Source: Scleropages formosus
Taxonomy: Eukaryota; Chordata; Actinopteri; Osteoglossiformes; Osteoglossidae
DNA: 64,000 nt
Assembly (NCBI RefSeq): GCF_900964775.1
Contig: NC_041826.1
Coordinates: forward strand, 24,008,612-24,072,611
Direction of reading: 5' to 3'
Part shown: one piece after another, positions 12,401 to 22,911 of the stretch
Position numbering within the stretch: position 1 is the stretch's first letter
Layout of the letters: the number at the start of each line of letters is the position of its first letter
Notes under the pieces: generated by a model
Told to the model about the DNA's origin: nothing
Database searches by the model: none
Seen by the model: the letters and a program-made list of their open reading frames with translations, nothing else
Made by a program: the position numbers and the translations under genes

Positions 12401-15400
12401 AGTTCACTCCCACAATCCTGACCTGCTAATGCACTAGTTGGGGTACTTGGTAACCCCTAGCAAAGCATCGGGTTAAGCATGTGCGTCCACCCTCGGAAGA
12501 GACGAGACCGCACTTACAAGAGACCTGCTTGACTTAGGGAAGAAGACGGAGGAGCAGCTGGTAGTGCAGTGATTCGAACTGCTGCCTTTGGCCCCAAAGG
12601 TTGCACGTTCAAATCCCGCATCCAGCTGTAGGACCCCTGGGCAAAGTACTTACCCTAAATGGCTCCAGTAAAAATTACCCAAATGGGTAAATCATTGGAG
12701 GTATAATGATGTTGTTAGTTGCTTTGGAGAAGAGTGTCAGCTAAATAAATGTAACACCTTTTCACATATTTTTTGAAATTAAAGGTTTTTTACAATTTAT
12801 CAACCCTTCCTCTCTTTCAGGTGAATCCTCTGAGCCGACAGTTAGCAGTAAGTAACCAGGTGGAAGGAAAGTGGCTGTTTGCACACCTGTCTGTCACCTG
12901 TTCCTATTTGGCCTTTTTGGTTTTCCTTATTCGTCATAAATTCATTCATTTCTGGCAGTTTTATCCCTTCATCGGAGCATGAACATTACATCCCATTTTT
13001 TCCACTATGTTATTTTTGAAGTCTGATGTACAGATGAAACAGAGAATTAACAAAAAAGTGCAATACATACTTTGGCTCTTCGTAATTGATGCCCTTGAGC
13101 ACGAGGGATGTCATCCCTGTCCCTCATCAGCAATTTTCCAAGGTTGTGACTTCTGTTCACAAGCAGCAGCTTTGCTCATTTTGAAATGATATTGTAGTCA
13201 ACAGGAGAAAATAACATTCGATGAAATATGTGCACTGGTAGTATCTTTATATTTTTATCTTATTCTTAAGTGGTACCGCATCATTACACAAGTAATTGTT
13301 CAACTTCACTGTTGCAGTTTTTAATATGTTGTGTTTCATTTTTAACCGCTGGCTCGTTTTGTCACTGGATGGCACTTCATTTTCCTTAGAACCACCTATC
13401 ATGGAAACCCAGCCAGCACCAGTTACCATGGCGACCACAACCACATTCCAGCAGCCCCCAGTAAACACTCCAGCAGGTGGGAGCTGCTGAAAGACCCGAT
13501 GCTGTACTTTTACCAGACACGACCACTGTAGCTCCTTTGGTGGCCAAAAAGTAGGGCTTACACTCTACATTGCCTTGTTCATTAGAACTTGTAGGCTCTA
13601 ACCAGAGAGCTGAACTTCATGTAGGGAGCTACAGGAAGCCAAAAGGGAAGGACCAGGAGGAGATGCATGGGAACGTTTTGGCAGGTCCAACACAACTCAT
13701 GCTGCAGCGTTCTCTAAAAGTGGAAAAAAACTGGAGCCAGAGGTATAAAGACCAGCTGGGAAAGTATTGCAGTAGTTCAGCCAAGATACCACCATGGCCT
13801 GGACCAAGAGATGGGAAGTGTGTGGTAAGGTTCTGGCGAGATGTTGAGGAAAATGTCTTCAAGAGCAGGTTATGGCTGCAATATGTTGGAAGAAGGAGAT
13901 ACTAAAGTCAGTTGTTAGTCCCAGGCTTCTACCAGTGAGGATGAGATGAACGAGTTCTCCAGTGAGAAAGAGAGCCTTTGACAGTGTGAAAGACCAGTAG
14001 GGAAATACAGGAGTTTGGTCATGGAGAGATTGTGTGTAGCTGGTCATCGGTAATGCATGCAGATATGTTAAAGAAAAATCCTAAATGGTGCAGTGCATGA
14101 AGATATATCTGTGTAGACTGGGGGCAGAGCTGTGTATTGCCTGCATAGCAGTGGTAGGAGAAGCCATAGGAAGTAATGATTGAGCCAAGGGAAGCTGTAT
14201 TGATAAAGAGCCAAGTACAGAGCCCTGTGGAACACCTGGTGAGAGAAGGTGAGGGGCTGAGAGGGAGCCACACCAAACTACCTGCTATGATCTACCTGAC
14301 AGAATCCAAACCGTTTCAGTGGTACTTCAGCAACACCAAGACATTCTATCGTGGTAAGAAGGGTGCAGTGGTTGACTTTGAAAATGCAGCGGAGAGACTG
14401 AGAAGAGTAAGAGTAGAAGAGAAGGGTGGCAACTCTAGCAGTCTCAGTGGAGTGGCCAGTCCTGAATCCAGAATGGAGTCCATCAAGGAGATCTTCCTGA
14501 TGAAGGAACGTGGATAACTGTAAGCAAAACACACAAGATTGTTGGAAGGAAGGACAGGGGGGAGCCTGGTCAGTAATTCTGGACTGTTTTTGGATCCAGA
14601 GAAGGTTTCTTCAACAGTGGCCAGTCTTGAATCCAAACTATGTCCATCAAGGAGCTCTTTCTGCTTCGGGAGTGTGGATGACTGATTGTAGACAACACAC
14701 TCAAGGGTTCTGGAAGGGAAAGGCAGGAGGGAGATGGGTCTCTAACTGTGGACTGAGTTTGGGCTCAGAGAGGGTTTCTATAACAGTGGTGAGACGTGGT
14801 CAGTTTTGAAGGCTAATGGGAGAGATGATCTCGTCGATGCACCCGGAGACTTCGCGCCACGAGGCCACCGCCATGTGTCAGTTTTTACAATTAAAATCAG
14901 CTGAGAAGCTAAACTGTTCTTAACACAGCAAAACAAAGGGACGGAGAAATTTCAGTTCCAGGTGTCGACTGCAGCATCACTACAAAGATAAACTTTTCGC
15001 ATAATTATAGTTAAATAGTGGAGGATAGCAGAACATGAAAGATTTTTACATTGTTTATACAGTAAAAGTATAAAAGCTCGGTAATCCACAGGATTCCATG
15101 AATATACAAATTCAGAAGAAGGATCCTTCTTCTGGATGTTTGGAGGAGGTGGTTGATTTGACGGTGACTGACTGACTTACTAGTGTCTATACTTCCGAAC
15201 CTGTAGCCCAGCTCTGTATAGATGTTGATGGTCTCGTAGAGTAAGATAGTTGATCAGGACTGAAAATGTGTTGTTCTTTGCTTAAGAAGAAAATCCAGTT
15301 GTGACCCCTTTGACGGCTGAGCCTCCTGATCCCATACCCAGTTTGCTGTTCAGGGGCTTCACCACTGAGGACCCAGGTGGGAATGAACAGTTGACCTGCT

Positions 15401-18400
15401 ATTGGAACAGGCCTATAGAATTAGTAGTATTTTTTTACTTTGCAGTAAACGATATTTGATTAATTACTGCAGTATTGATCTGTTTCTTCGTCTTCTTATC
15501 ATTATTATTAGTATTATTATTATAGGGGAGGCAACTCCCTGTCCCTGCTTTGTTAGACCTATGAGTTTTATCATGCATTCCCACAAATTATTTATAACTA
15601 CTGGGAAAGAAATTAATGGTGAAATTACTTCAAACTGTTCTTCCAAGAGGTGCTTGCAGCCCCCCCCCAGACCGCTCCAGTGGACCCAGCACAAGGCAGC
15701 CCAGTTGGCCGAGCGCAAACCACTCCATTGTGGTCTCCTGAACAAATCACTACAGACGTCCCTGAAGGACGGATGGCTGAGGATCCTACTGAAGTCACTC
15801 TGTTGGCTCCTGAAAAAAACACTCCAGTGTCTCCAGAGCAAACAGCTGGAAACACTGGTCCTCCAGGGAGAGACATCACTCTGGTGGCCCCTGAACAAAT
15901 CAGCACAGTGAGCCCAGCAGAAACAAGTTCCCGAGCCCCGCCTGGTACCAGCCCCGTGGATTCTGAGCAAACCAATGCAGTGGAACAGGAACAAAGCACT
16001 CCAGTGGGCTCAGAGCAGACAGGTCAAGTGGAGTCAGAAGAGACTGGTCCAGTGGAGTCAGAACAGACTGATCCAGTGGGCTCAGAACAAACAGGCCCAG
16101 TGGAGTCAGAGCAGACCAGTCCAGTGGGCTCAGAAGAGACCGGTCCAGTGGAGTCAGAGCAGACCGGTCTAGTGGAGTCAGAACAGACCGGTCTAGTGGA
16201 GTCAGAACAGACAGGCCCAGTGGAGGCAGAAAAGACCAGTCCAGTGGGCTCAGAACAGACTGGTCCAGTGGAGTCAGAACAGACCGGTCTAGTGGAGTCA
16301 GAACAGACCAGTTCAGTGGAGTCAGAACAGACCAGTCCAATGGGCTCAGAACAGACTGGTCTAGTGGAGTCAGAACAGACAGGCCCAGTGGAGGCAGAAC
16401 AGGCCATTCCAGTGGGCTCAGAAAAGACCGGTCCAGTAGAGTCAGAAGAGACAGACCCAGTGGGCTCAGAACAAATAGGCCCAGTGGAGTCAGAACAGAC
16501 AAACCCAGTGGGCTCAGAACAAATAGGCCCAGTGGAGTCAGAACAGACCAGTCCTGTGGGCTCAGAACAGATCGGTCCGGTTGACTCAGAACAGTCCAGT
16601 CCAGTGGAATCTCAACTGACCAGTGGAAACGCCAAGACAGGGAGCTCAGGCAAGACGGAGAGCATCGTGTCCCCCAGCATGGCCCTTTCCCCAGCTGTGG
16701 TGGAGACTGTACCAGTGGACAGTGTAAAAGAAGGTAAGATACACTTATGGACAGGTGAACAGAGTCTTGTTGACAAACTGCTCTTTATTAAGCATACATT
16801 TTTGTGCTGTAAATAAAATTGTAAGAATAATGAAAGCACTTTACTGCCACTGTAGAGAAAATTAAGGGAGAAAAAGTTTCAAGGGGGTCGAACCAGATCC
16901 AAAACGAGGTGAACTGTGGCACAAATATATGACCGAGAGAAGACTTTACAACAGCAAACGTTGGCACTTGCTATGGAAAGTTCTAGAAGTACAGGGTTTA
17001 CAGAACAGACAGCCAGCCAGTTAATGAAATACTGTGTGAGAACGCACTATGTGCTGCACTGAAGTGGGGGGCACAGCGGTGCTGTAGGTAGTGCAGGTGC
17101 CGCACACCCGGGCTGTATGATTCAGCGAGGATTCGATAACCGTTTAGTCTGTCTGGGGTTTGCATGTTCACCCCGCGTTCATGTGAATGTCTCCCAGGTG
17201 CTCAGGTTTCCTCACACAGTCCAAAGATATGTTTCAGGTGGATTGGTGATGCTAATTTACCTATAAAGTGTACACGTGTGTAGCTATCCTGCGATGGGCT
17301 GCTGTCGCATCTGGGGGGGGGGGGCTACTCTGCCCAAGCTGGACAGTTTCCGGACCACTAGTGACTCGGGACTAGTGACCTATGAACTCGGTCACCAGCC
17401 GTTCAAGTCACTCCTGCGGAAAATAGCAAATTCGGTTTGGAGCACACGGACGGGGCGAGAGAGTGTGCTGTATGTTCTGCCCTGGCTCGCATGGGTTTCC
17501 TCTGGGTGCTCCTGTTACCTCCCACACTCTAAAGACATGTGCTTGGAGCAGCAGAAGCCTGAGTGAATTTCCCCACGGGGATTGATAAAGCACGATTAGC
17601 TTACAACATATTTCAACATACTATATTCAATATTGCAATATATTGACTTCATATTGATTCCTGTGTACTCTAAATTATACAGGCAAAAAAAATGGCATAG
17701 GGAAACTGGAGAAGAAAGAGAAGAGAAAAGAGGCTTCTGGGGAAAAAGGGAAGGAAGAAGAAAAGGTTAAAAAGAACATGAAGGGAAAACGAAAACATAA
17801 AACGTTTGAGAGAAAAGGTACTCTGTGTTATAGCTAGCACATACAGTATATACTCTATATACGTATATAGACTGTATATCTATATACGTACAGTATATAT
17901 GTAGATATACAGTATACAGTGTGTATATATATGATATATAGCTTCTTTATAGCTTCCTGCATGTTGGTGATCAATAACAGTGAGGAATTATGAATCATCT
18001 TAAATTTTAACATGGCTGAAAATTAGTTAAAATGTCAGAAGTCTTACTGAGAAATTTTTATTCACTGTAGTTATGTTAACCTTACCTGTAAATATAACCA
18101 TTTTACGAAGCTTTTATTTGACCGTGTGGACAATATAGTTGGAAGTGGCCCGAAGATGAGGAACACTTGACGCACTTATGTGGTCAGCTGGTCAACGGCA
18201 CCGAATGGCACGTTACGGAGATGACGTGTTTTTTATTCTCAGTACTTTTCAATGAGTTTCAGCTTCATATTTTGATATTAATTTTGTGATTGTCGTGTAC
18301 CCTGCCTTCAGACCCCCACAGCTCTGCACTGGACAGGACTTCTTGATACTGGATGAGTGGAAGTGTTACTGAGTATTTTATCTTTATTTTAGTGTTGGCT

Positions 18401-21400
18401 GAGGTTCTTATGGAAGTCAGACTGTCAGTAGGTGGGGGGACACATCGCTTACTCTACTTTTACTGACCGGAGCTTGCGGTACTCAACTGCAGCAGTGGAT
18501 CTCCGGGCCCAGCTGCGTTCATAGTTTGAAGGCTATCCATTCGCCCTGGCAAATCGGTGACATGGGGCTGTTGGGTCCAGGGAGAGAGCGGGGAGGGGAG
18601 GACTATGGGTGGAAGCCAAAACCAACAGTAACAAAGAACTCGCCAAAAAGGTAGAGGAAAAAGTCAAGAGATCAACAAAAGTGAACGAAATTACATCCCA
18701 TTTCAATGAGAGGTACCAAAAAGGCCAAGTTTGGGGGTCAACTCAACTCATGTGTCTTAAACGTATCACATAAGGAGCTCAGTTTAATGTTTCTGCAGGG
18801 AAATGGTAGCAGACTGGTGCAATAATAGGTTATGAGCACTTTGCACTTAGCCATTTCTATATACACACACACAGTACTTTCTGTGCATTTGTTTGTCACC
18901 GCAGTTTGCATTTTTGGTCATACAAGTGCAGGTAATCACAAACCATCACAGTGTAATAATAAATTAATAAAATAAATAGTGAGCAGCTTGATAGCTATTG
19001 TGACGTTTCAAGAATAAAGCCCTCGGTATTTAAACAAAAAAAAAAAAAAAAGAAAAATCTATAAATGACAGCAGAAGTATAAACAAGACCCCTTTATTCC
19101 CAAGAAAAGCCCAAGGTGTTCTTCCCTGGCCAGCCCAAGACAAGTGAACTAACAGGAATTACATACACCAGATTTGAAGGTAAGACTCACTGTTGTATCA
19201 CTGGCTTTGGAACGTATGGAAGGGTAAACTGAAAAGAGTAAGTGGGAAACACTGAACTTCTTTTGCTCATGATGACATTGGACAAACGCTGAAATTCTAA
19301 TAATAATAATAGACACACACATCACACACATTTTCAGAACCGCTTGTCCCATACGGGGTCACGGGTGAAACCGGAGCCTACCCGGCAACACATAATAGAG
19401 TAAAATATAAATAAAATTATGTGTCTGTAACGCATAAATCTTTTTTCCCTTATTTCGAAAATAAGATTACATGTGCCAAGGTTTGAATTTTAGCTGTACA
19501 ATGATATCTGATTAGGAAACTTTTCTGCACTAAAAAAATGACAGACTTCATTAAAAGAGACTCATATTTAATAGTTCACAGTGACGTGAATAGACTTCAT
19601 CATTTTCAATGAGCGTTCCTTCAAAAAGCAAAGCAAAAGCAAAGCAACCGACATTTGTGAGCAAGTGAAAATAACTTTTTTTTCTGCGGAAAAATTCACA
19701 TCGCTCTCTATGACTTTTTTCTTTCAACATTGTCTATTTTTACACCCATTCCTTTCCACGATTGTCTGCATGCTTGGTTTCATAAGGTAAGCATCTCATC
19801 GTCCTCCTACAGTTAGAGTTTCATTTCATTGTTCAGAGGATGTTTTCTCCAAAGTGACGCACGACTCGGTCTTCTTCGGAGACCGGAGTGGAAGAACTCC
19901 CAGCATTCCCTGCATCATAACCTTCCCTTATATGATGTGGCCTGATTCCTTTACGGTGTATTTTGTTTTAACGTGGAACGAACACTAGTGTGTGTCTGCG
20001 GCACCTCCCCATTTCCGACAGCCTGTAAAATATTGATATAAAAAGTTCACGTGACTTGAGCAAAGTAAATATTGTAAGAAATAAAGCAAGCAAAATTTCA
20101 TTTTGAGGTCGGAGTAAGCAGAGACCGATGGCTCTCATTTTACCACGGTGATGGAGTTTAGTGCAATTTATATACCTTGATCTTAATTTAAATTGGGTAA
20201 AATTTACATTAAGCTGCCGCTTGTCTTAGAGGTAAAGTACATTTTAGGTCTGTCCAAACCGTCCCTCACAATTCTTGCTTCCTCTTCTAGTAGAACCATG
20301 CAGATGTGACAGCACTACAACCCTTTTCCATATTTCTGCTTTCCCCCCTGCTGTTTACCCACGCTGTTGCCATGACAACGTTAAAGCTGCTCTGCTTTCT
20401 CTCCCGGCAGACTGCGAGTGCTACGGACACTCGAACCGCTGCAGCTACATTGACTTTCTGAACATCGTGACTTGCATCAGCTGCAAACACAACACCAGAG
20501 GGCAAAAATGCCAGCACTGCCGCCAGGGATACTTCCGGAATGCTTCCGCTGAGCTGAACGATGAGAATGTTTGCATCGGTCAGTCAGGACACTTTTATCA
20601 CCTTCAGCCTCTGCTGTTTGTCCGTTCGGGGAGTCTAGTACAACTTCACAGCGATGCCCTTCGTAGGACTGTCCTTATGAGATATATCCGAACTCTGATG
20701 TAAAGTGAGAGAAATAAGAGTATATTCACCTATATGATTAATCTGACTTTCATCAGTGCAAACACTATAAATTTAATACATATGCAATTCATAGCAATAA
20801 TAATTTGTTTCAATAAGAAAAGAACCTGTGGAAGCAGCACAAAACCTTGGAACGTTGTGCTTTTTCCTGCACAGCTCCAGGGCTCTTGATTCAGCTCATG
20901 GAGTTTCTACATGTTCCCCTGTCAAAACTTAAACATGATTTTAAGGTCCACAGGGTTGAAAAACATACGATTACAAGCGGTTGTAGACATTGGTTGGTTA
21001 GTGCCTATTATGATCATCTTAACGCTGCAGTGGTTTTGGGAAAAGCCCTGTGGTGTGTAGTTCAGTGGGGAAAGGAATAGTTGGATAGATTCATGGAAAA
21101 AAAGAGAACTTACTAGAAAGTAAAATGTTAAATTGAGGAAATTGTGTTCACCATATAAACCTAATGGGATAGGCTACCATGAGCTTGTGATATCACAAAA
21201 AAAAAATATACAACTAGTACAATAATAAACATTTTTATGAAAATTGTACTCAAAAAACAAACTGTGAAAAAATTAAATACCCACTGAACACTATACAGTA
21301 ACTTATGGCTCATCTAATTCCGAACACTTAACTCCTTTCTTACCCTTTTACACTTTGTACAACTGTTAACCTAGAAATGTCAAAATGCAGCAGGGCTATT

Positions 21401-22911
21401 TAGGCATCAGTAACCTGGGAGAGAGTTGATATTCTATTCAATTCATTTTTAGAGAGCATTTTTTTCCACACGGAGTGAAACGCAGTAACTTCAAATGATC
21501 AAGTATTATCGTTATAACAATTAATATTTAACTATACAGTGAGCCAGCTGACAGATGAGGAGAGGAAAACAAAAGATTCCCAAGTGCAAAGAAAGTGAGG
21601 GAAATTCACATCTGGGGGTCCAAGTAGCAGTGTCTGCCCACCCCTGTTGGCCATTCGACTGTGGTTATGGGTGGTTATGGGAGTGCGATAATATTGGTTA
21701 ACTTGCTGGCTGGAAAATGGTTATTGGGAGGGTTTCCCAGCTCTACCACAAGAGTCCAGTGGGGTCTTATGAGAGGTGTAAACCAAGAAACACATGGGAG
21801 TAAAATCCAGGGTGTCCAAAGGCTGTGTCACTGCTGCTGCTGCTGCGCATTGATACTCAGAAGTATGAATGTTTATGTGTGTGTACAGTATATATATACA
21901 CACTTGTATTCTGCAGAGTAGTTGAGTTGGGTTGGTGTTGCTCTTTGCTGCTGATACTGTATGCGATTTCATGTTGAATTGTCTTCATAGTTTCTCTCCT
22001 AGCGAAGTGTGTGGGGTCTGACCCGACTCAGAGGGTGTGTCCTTTCCTTTTCACCTGTCTGCGTAGAGTGTAATTGCAACGAGACTGGCTCCATTCACGA
22101 CCGCTGTAATGAAATGGGCTACTGCCGGTGTAAAGAGGGCGTTACCGGGATACGGTGCGAAGAATGCCTACCTGGATACTACTGGAACCAAGGCTGCATT
22201 CGTAAGCACAACAGCAAGGGGATGCAAATAATCCTTTTTCTCAATAATTCTTTCTCAAATCTGAGGGAATTACTGCGAAAAAATAATTTTAAACCACAAG
22301 GCCAAAATTAACGTAAGAATAATGCTAAGAGACCTTTGCACAGATGTCAGAAGTTTGCCTTGTACTACATAGAAATATAAAACGAGACCAATTATAAACC
22401 AGCAGAGGACTGGAAATTGAAGTAAGCAAAGCCTGCCCCCCCCCCCCCGTGCTCCATATGAATGTGTGAATATTGTTTACACACTTATTATTATTAATAA
22501 TGAAAAACGAGAGCCAAGTGGAGGCTGTCCAGAGGTGACCTTGTTAAAAAGTACTGATGCAATTGTCGTTTTTAGTTGAGTGCAACCGCAACATTAAGTG
22601 AGATCGTGTACAGTTGATTTCCACCATATCCTCTAGGGCCAGTTAGAAATTCTCGGGGCACTTTTTCTGACACCGGTTTCTTTCTTTCAGCAAATTTTTG
22701 TGATGAGGAGCTGGTTCTCTGCCAGAACGGAGGTACCTGTGTGGAGAACCAGCAGTGCTTGTGCACCCCGGAGTTCAAGGGTGTCCTGTGTGAGCGGTCC
22801 GTGTGCGAGAAGGAAGGTGGCTGCGATGCGGCTTGGGCGTCCGACCCCAGCCTCCCCACAATGCTGCTCTGCATCTTGCCCAGTGTCCTTACCGCACTGA
22901 CAGCCCACTGA
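5761..22911 (+). CDS. ntng2: Netrin-G2 with expanded variable region
   Basis: Netrin-G2 is a GPI-anchored synaptic adhesion protein of the netrin family (ligand NGL-2/LRRC4). Coding exons: 5761-5991, 10314-10957, 12159-12331, 12821-12847, 13390-13476, 15287-15376, 15648-16733, 17683-17817, 20411-20578, 22067-22201, 22691-22911; phases agree at every junction. Residues 1-23 look like a signal peptide. Residues 24 to about 291 are the laminin N-terminal domain ([55 protein letters not shown]). About 292-349 is the first laminin-EGF repeat ([10 protein letters not shown]). Cassette exons encode about 350-824. [17 protein letters not shown] opens the second repeat and [15 protein letters not shown] the third; an EGF-like segment follows and the end is hydrophobic ([16 protein letters not shown]), as for a GPI signal. 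ATG-ATG tandem start; the first was used. MED27 adjacency favours NTNG2 over NTNG1. Confidence 0.95.
6663..6870 (+). mobile_element. SINE-1 copy with altered head
   Basis: It shows the SINE-1 body and TG tail. Its head is lengthened by an imperfect duplication of the A-box region (GTGCAGTGGCACAGTGATGCAGTGGG) and its middle is shortened. A perfect 12-bp duplication GTCTTTTATTTC lies at 6651-6662 and 6871-6882. Confidence 0.9.
7370..7424. repeat. (TG)n microsatellite
   Basis: About 27 uninterrupted TG units lie in ntng2 intron 1, with no SINE-1 body attached on the left. Confidence 0.97.
9420..9462. repeat. (ATA)n trinucleotide microsatellite
   Basis: About 14 perfect ATA units in ntng2 intron 1. 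Confidence 0.97.
12551..12754 (+). mobile_element. SINE-2 copy (tRNA-like head, L2-like tail)
   Basis: It begins GCAGCTGGTAGTGCAGTGATT, has a B-box-like GTTCAAATCCC, a middle reading GTACTTACCCTAAA and AAAATTACCCAAATGGGTAAA, and the tail GCTTTGGAGAAGAGTGTCAGC followed by taaataaatgtaa. This arrangement recurs at least ten times in the window. The tail resembles the 3' end of fish L2 LINEs, which would explain its mobilisation; that link is inferred. It lies in the intron after the first laminin-EGF exon. Confidence 0.8.
12821..13476 (+). other. ntng2: ntng2 cassette exons A (12821-12847) and B (13390-13476)
   Basis: Exon A is a 27-nt microexon (ESSEPTVS after a split Cys codon), bounded by TCTCTTTCAG and GTAAGT. 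Exon B is 87 nt ([20 protein letters not shown] and a proline/threonine-rich end), bounded by CCTTAG and GTGGGA. Both are phase 1 on both sides, so each can be skipped without shifting frame, as is known for the variable exons of netrin-G genes. The composition (Thr, Pro, Ser) suggests an extended, O-glycosylated linker; that is inference. Confidence 0.75.
13570..14830 (-). mobile_element. L2-type LINE relic (reverse transcriptase 3' half)
   Basis: Read on the minus strand from about 14640 down, the translations carry hallmarks of fish L2 reverse transcriptases in the right order: [47 protein letters not shown] (where YADD is usual), [11 protein letters not shown], and a degraded NAAA..LPKRSH region near 13690. 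Frameshifts and stops split it into many short frames, and the catalytic YADD reads YAGN. The 5' part is duplicated: a segment of about 170 bp at 14450-14560 recurs at 14618-14740. It is an old, dead copy in an ntng2 intron, antisense to the gene. Confidence 0.8.
15287..15376 (+). other. ntng2: ntng2 cassette exon C (Pro-rich, 30 codons)
   Basis: This is a 90-nt phase 1/1 exon encoding [17 protein letters not shown] and [11 protein letters not shown], with donor CCCAG|GTGGGA. The acceptor is a tandem CTTAAGAAG, so splicing after the first or second AG would add or remove one glutamate codon without changing frame. It links exon B to the large repeat exon. Confidence 0.7.
15648..16733 (+). other. 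ntng2: ntng2 giant cassette exon D (about 362 codons, acidic repeats)
   Basis: One open frame runs through 1086 nt between acceptor CTGTTCTTCCAAG (alternative GCTTGCAG, 12 nt later) and donor GAAG|GTAAGAT. Either acceptor gives phase 1, matching the exon before, and the exon ends in phase 1. The first 110 residues are Pro/Thr/Ser/Glu-rich ([15 protein letters not shown]). Then come about 26 copies of an octapeptide, consensus SEQTGPVE or SEQTSPVG. The last 40 residues lose the repeat ([18 protein letters not shown]). The Glu content makes the repeat strongly acidic; it looks disordered and mucin-like. I know of no such exon in mammalian NTNG2. Frame agreement on both sides is the main evidence that it is exonic; it could still be used rarely or in one tissue. 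Confidence 0.75.
15986..16612. repeat. 24-bp coding minisatellite (about 26 units)
   Basis: The unit is close to GTGGAGTCAGAACAGACCGG plus TCCA. Two subtypes alternate in part: one with GTGGAGTCA (Val-Glu-Ser) and one with GTGGGCTCA (Val-Gly-Ser), giving a partial 48-bp higher-order period. Because 24 is a multiple of 3, unit gain or loss keeps frame. No unit carries a stop in the gene's frame. Confidence 0.95.
17064..17560 (+). mobile_element. SINE-3-like repeat fragments (two adjoining copies)
   Basis: The text GTTTGCATGTTCACCCCGCG .. CAGGTGCTCAGGTTTCCTC .. GATTGGTGATGCTAATTTACC is the body of a very common fish repeat. A second fragment (GCATGGGTTTCCTCTGGGTGCTCC .. TAAAGACATG) follows at 17480-17545. 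No clear target duplication was found. It lies in an ntng2 intron. Confidence 0.65.
17683..17817 (+). other. ntng2: ntng2 cassette exon E (45 codons, lysine-rich)
   Basis: A 135-nt phase 1/1 exon lies between acceptor AATTATACAG and donor AAAAG|GTACTC. It encodes [20 protein letters not shown] and then [17 protein letters not shown]: 17 Lys and 3 Arg in 45 residues. It follows the acidic repeat exon directly, so the inclusion form would carry an acidic block next to a basic block. Lys-rich open frames can arise by chance in A-rich DNA, so confidence is lower than for exon D, but both splice sites and both phases agree. Confidence 0.6.
17826..17945. repeat. AT-rich palindromic (TATA/GTATAC) tract
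   Basis: Alternating pyrimidine-purine text such as TATATACGTATATAG and TATCTATATACGTACAGTAT contains several short self-complementary stretches. It begins 8 nt after the donor of exon E. Confidence 0.7.
19311..19391 (-). mobile_element. SINE-1, 5'-truncated fragment
   Basis: Only the 3' end is present: the complement of CCGTATGGGACAAGCGGTTC followed by AAAATGTGTGTGATG. It is cut off near the GCCGGGTAGG segment. No clear target duplication was found. Confidence 0.8.

Larger units (their letters stand above)
17818..20410 (+). other. ntng2 intron before the second laminin-EGF exon
   Basis: This 2.6 kb intron holds the palindromic AT tract, a poly-A run (about 19038-19051) and a truncated minus-strand SINE-1 (19311-19391). 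The frame is open from 20275 into the exon at 20411, so an upstream acceptor at 20290 (CTTCTAG) would add 40 codons ([11 protein letters not shown]..); an open run of that length is not significant by itself. Confidence 0.5.

Noticed and set aside
15900-16502. Long antisense open frames (200 and 127 codons) opposite the ntng2 repeat
   Set aside because: A 24-bp repeat without stops in a frame leaves that frame open for as long as the repeat lasts; these are by-products of the minisatellite.
15986-16612. CRISPR-like regular repeats
   Set aside because: The 24-bp units are directly adjoining, have no unique spacers and lie in an open exon of an animal gene.
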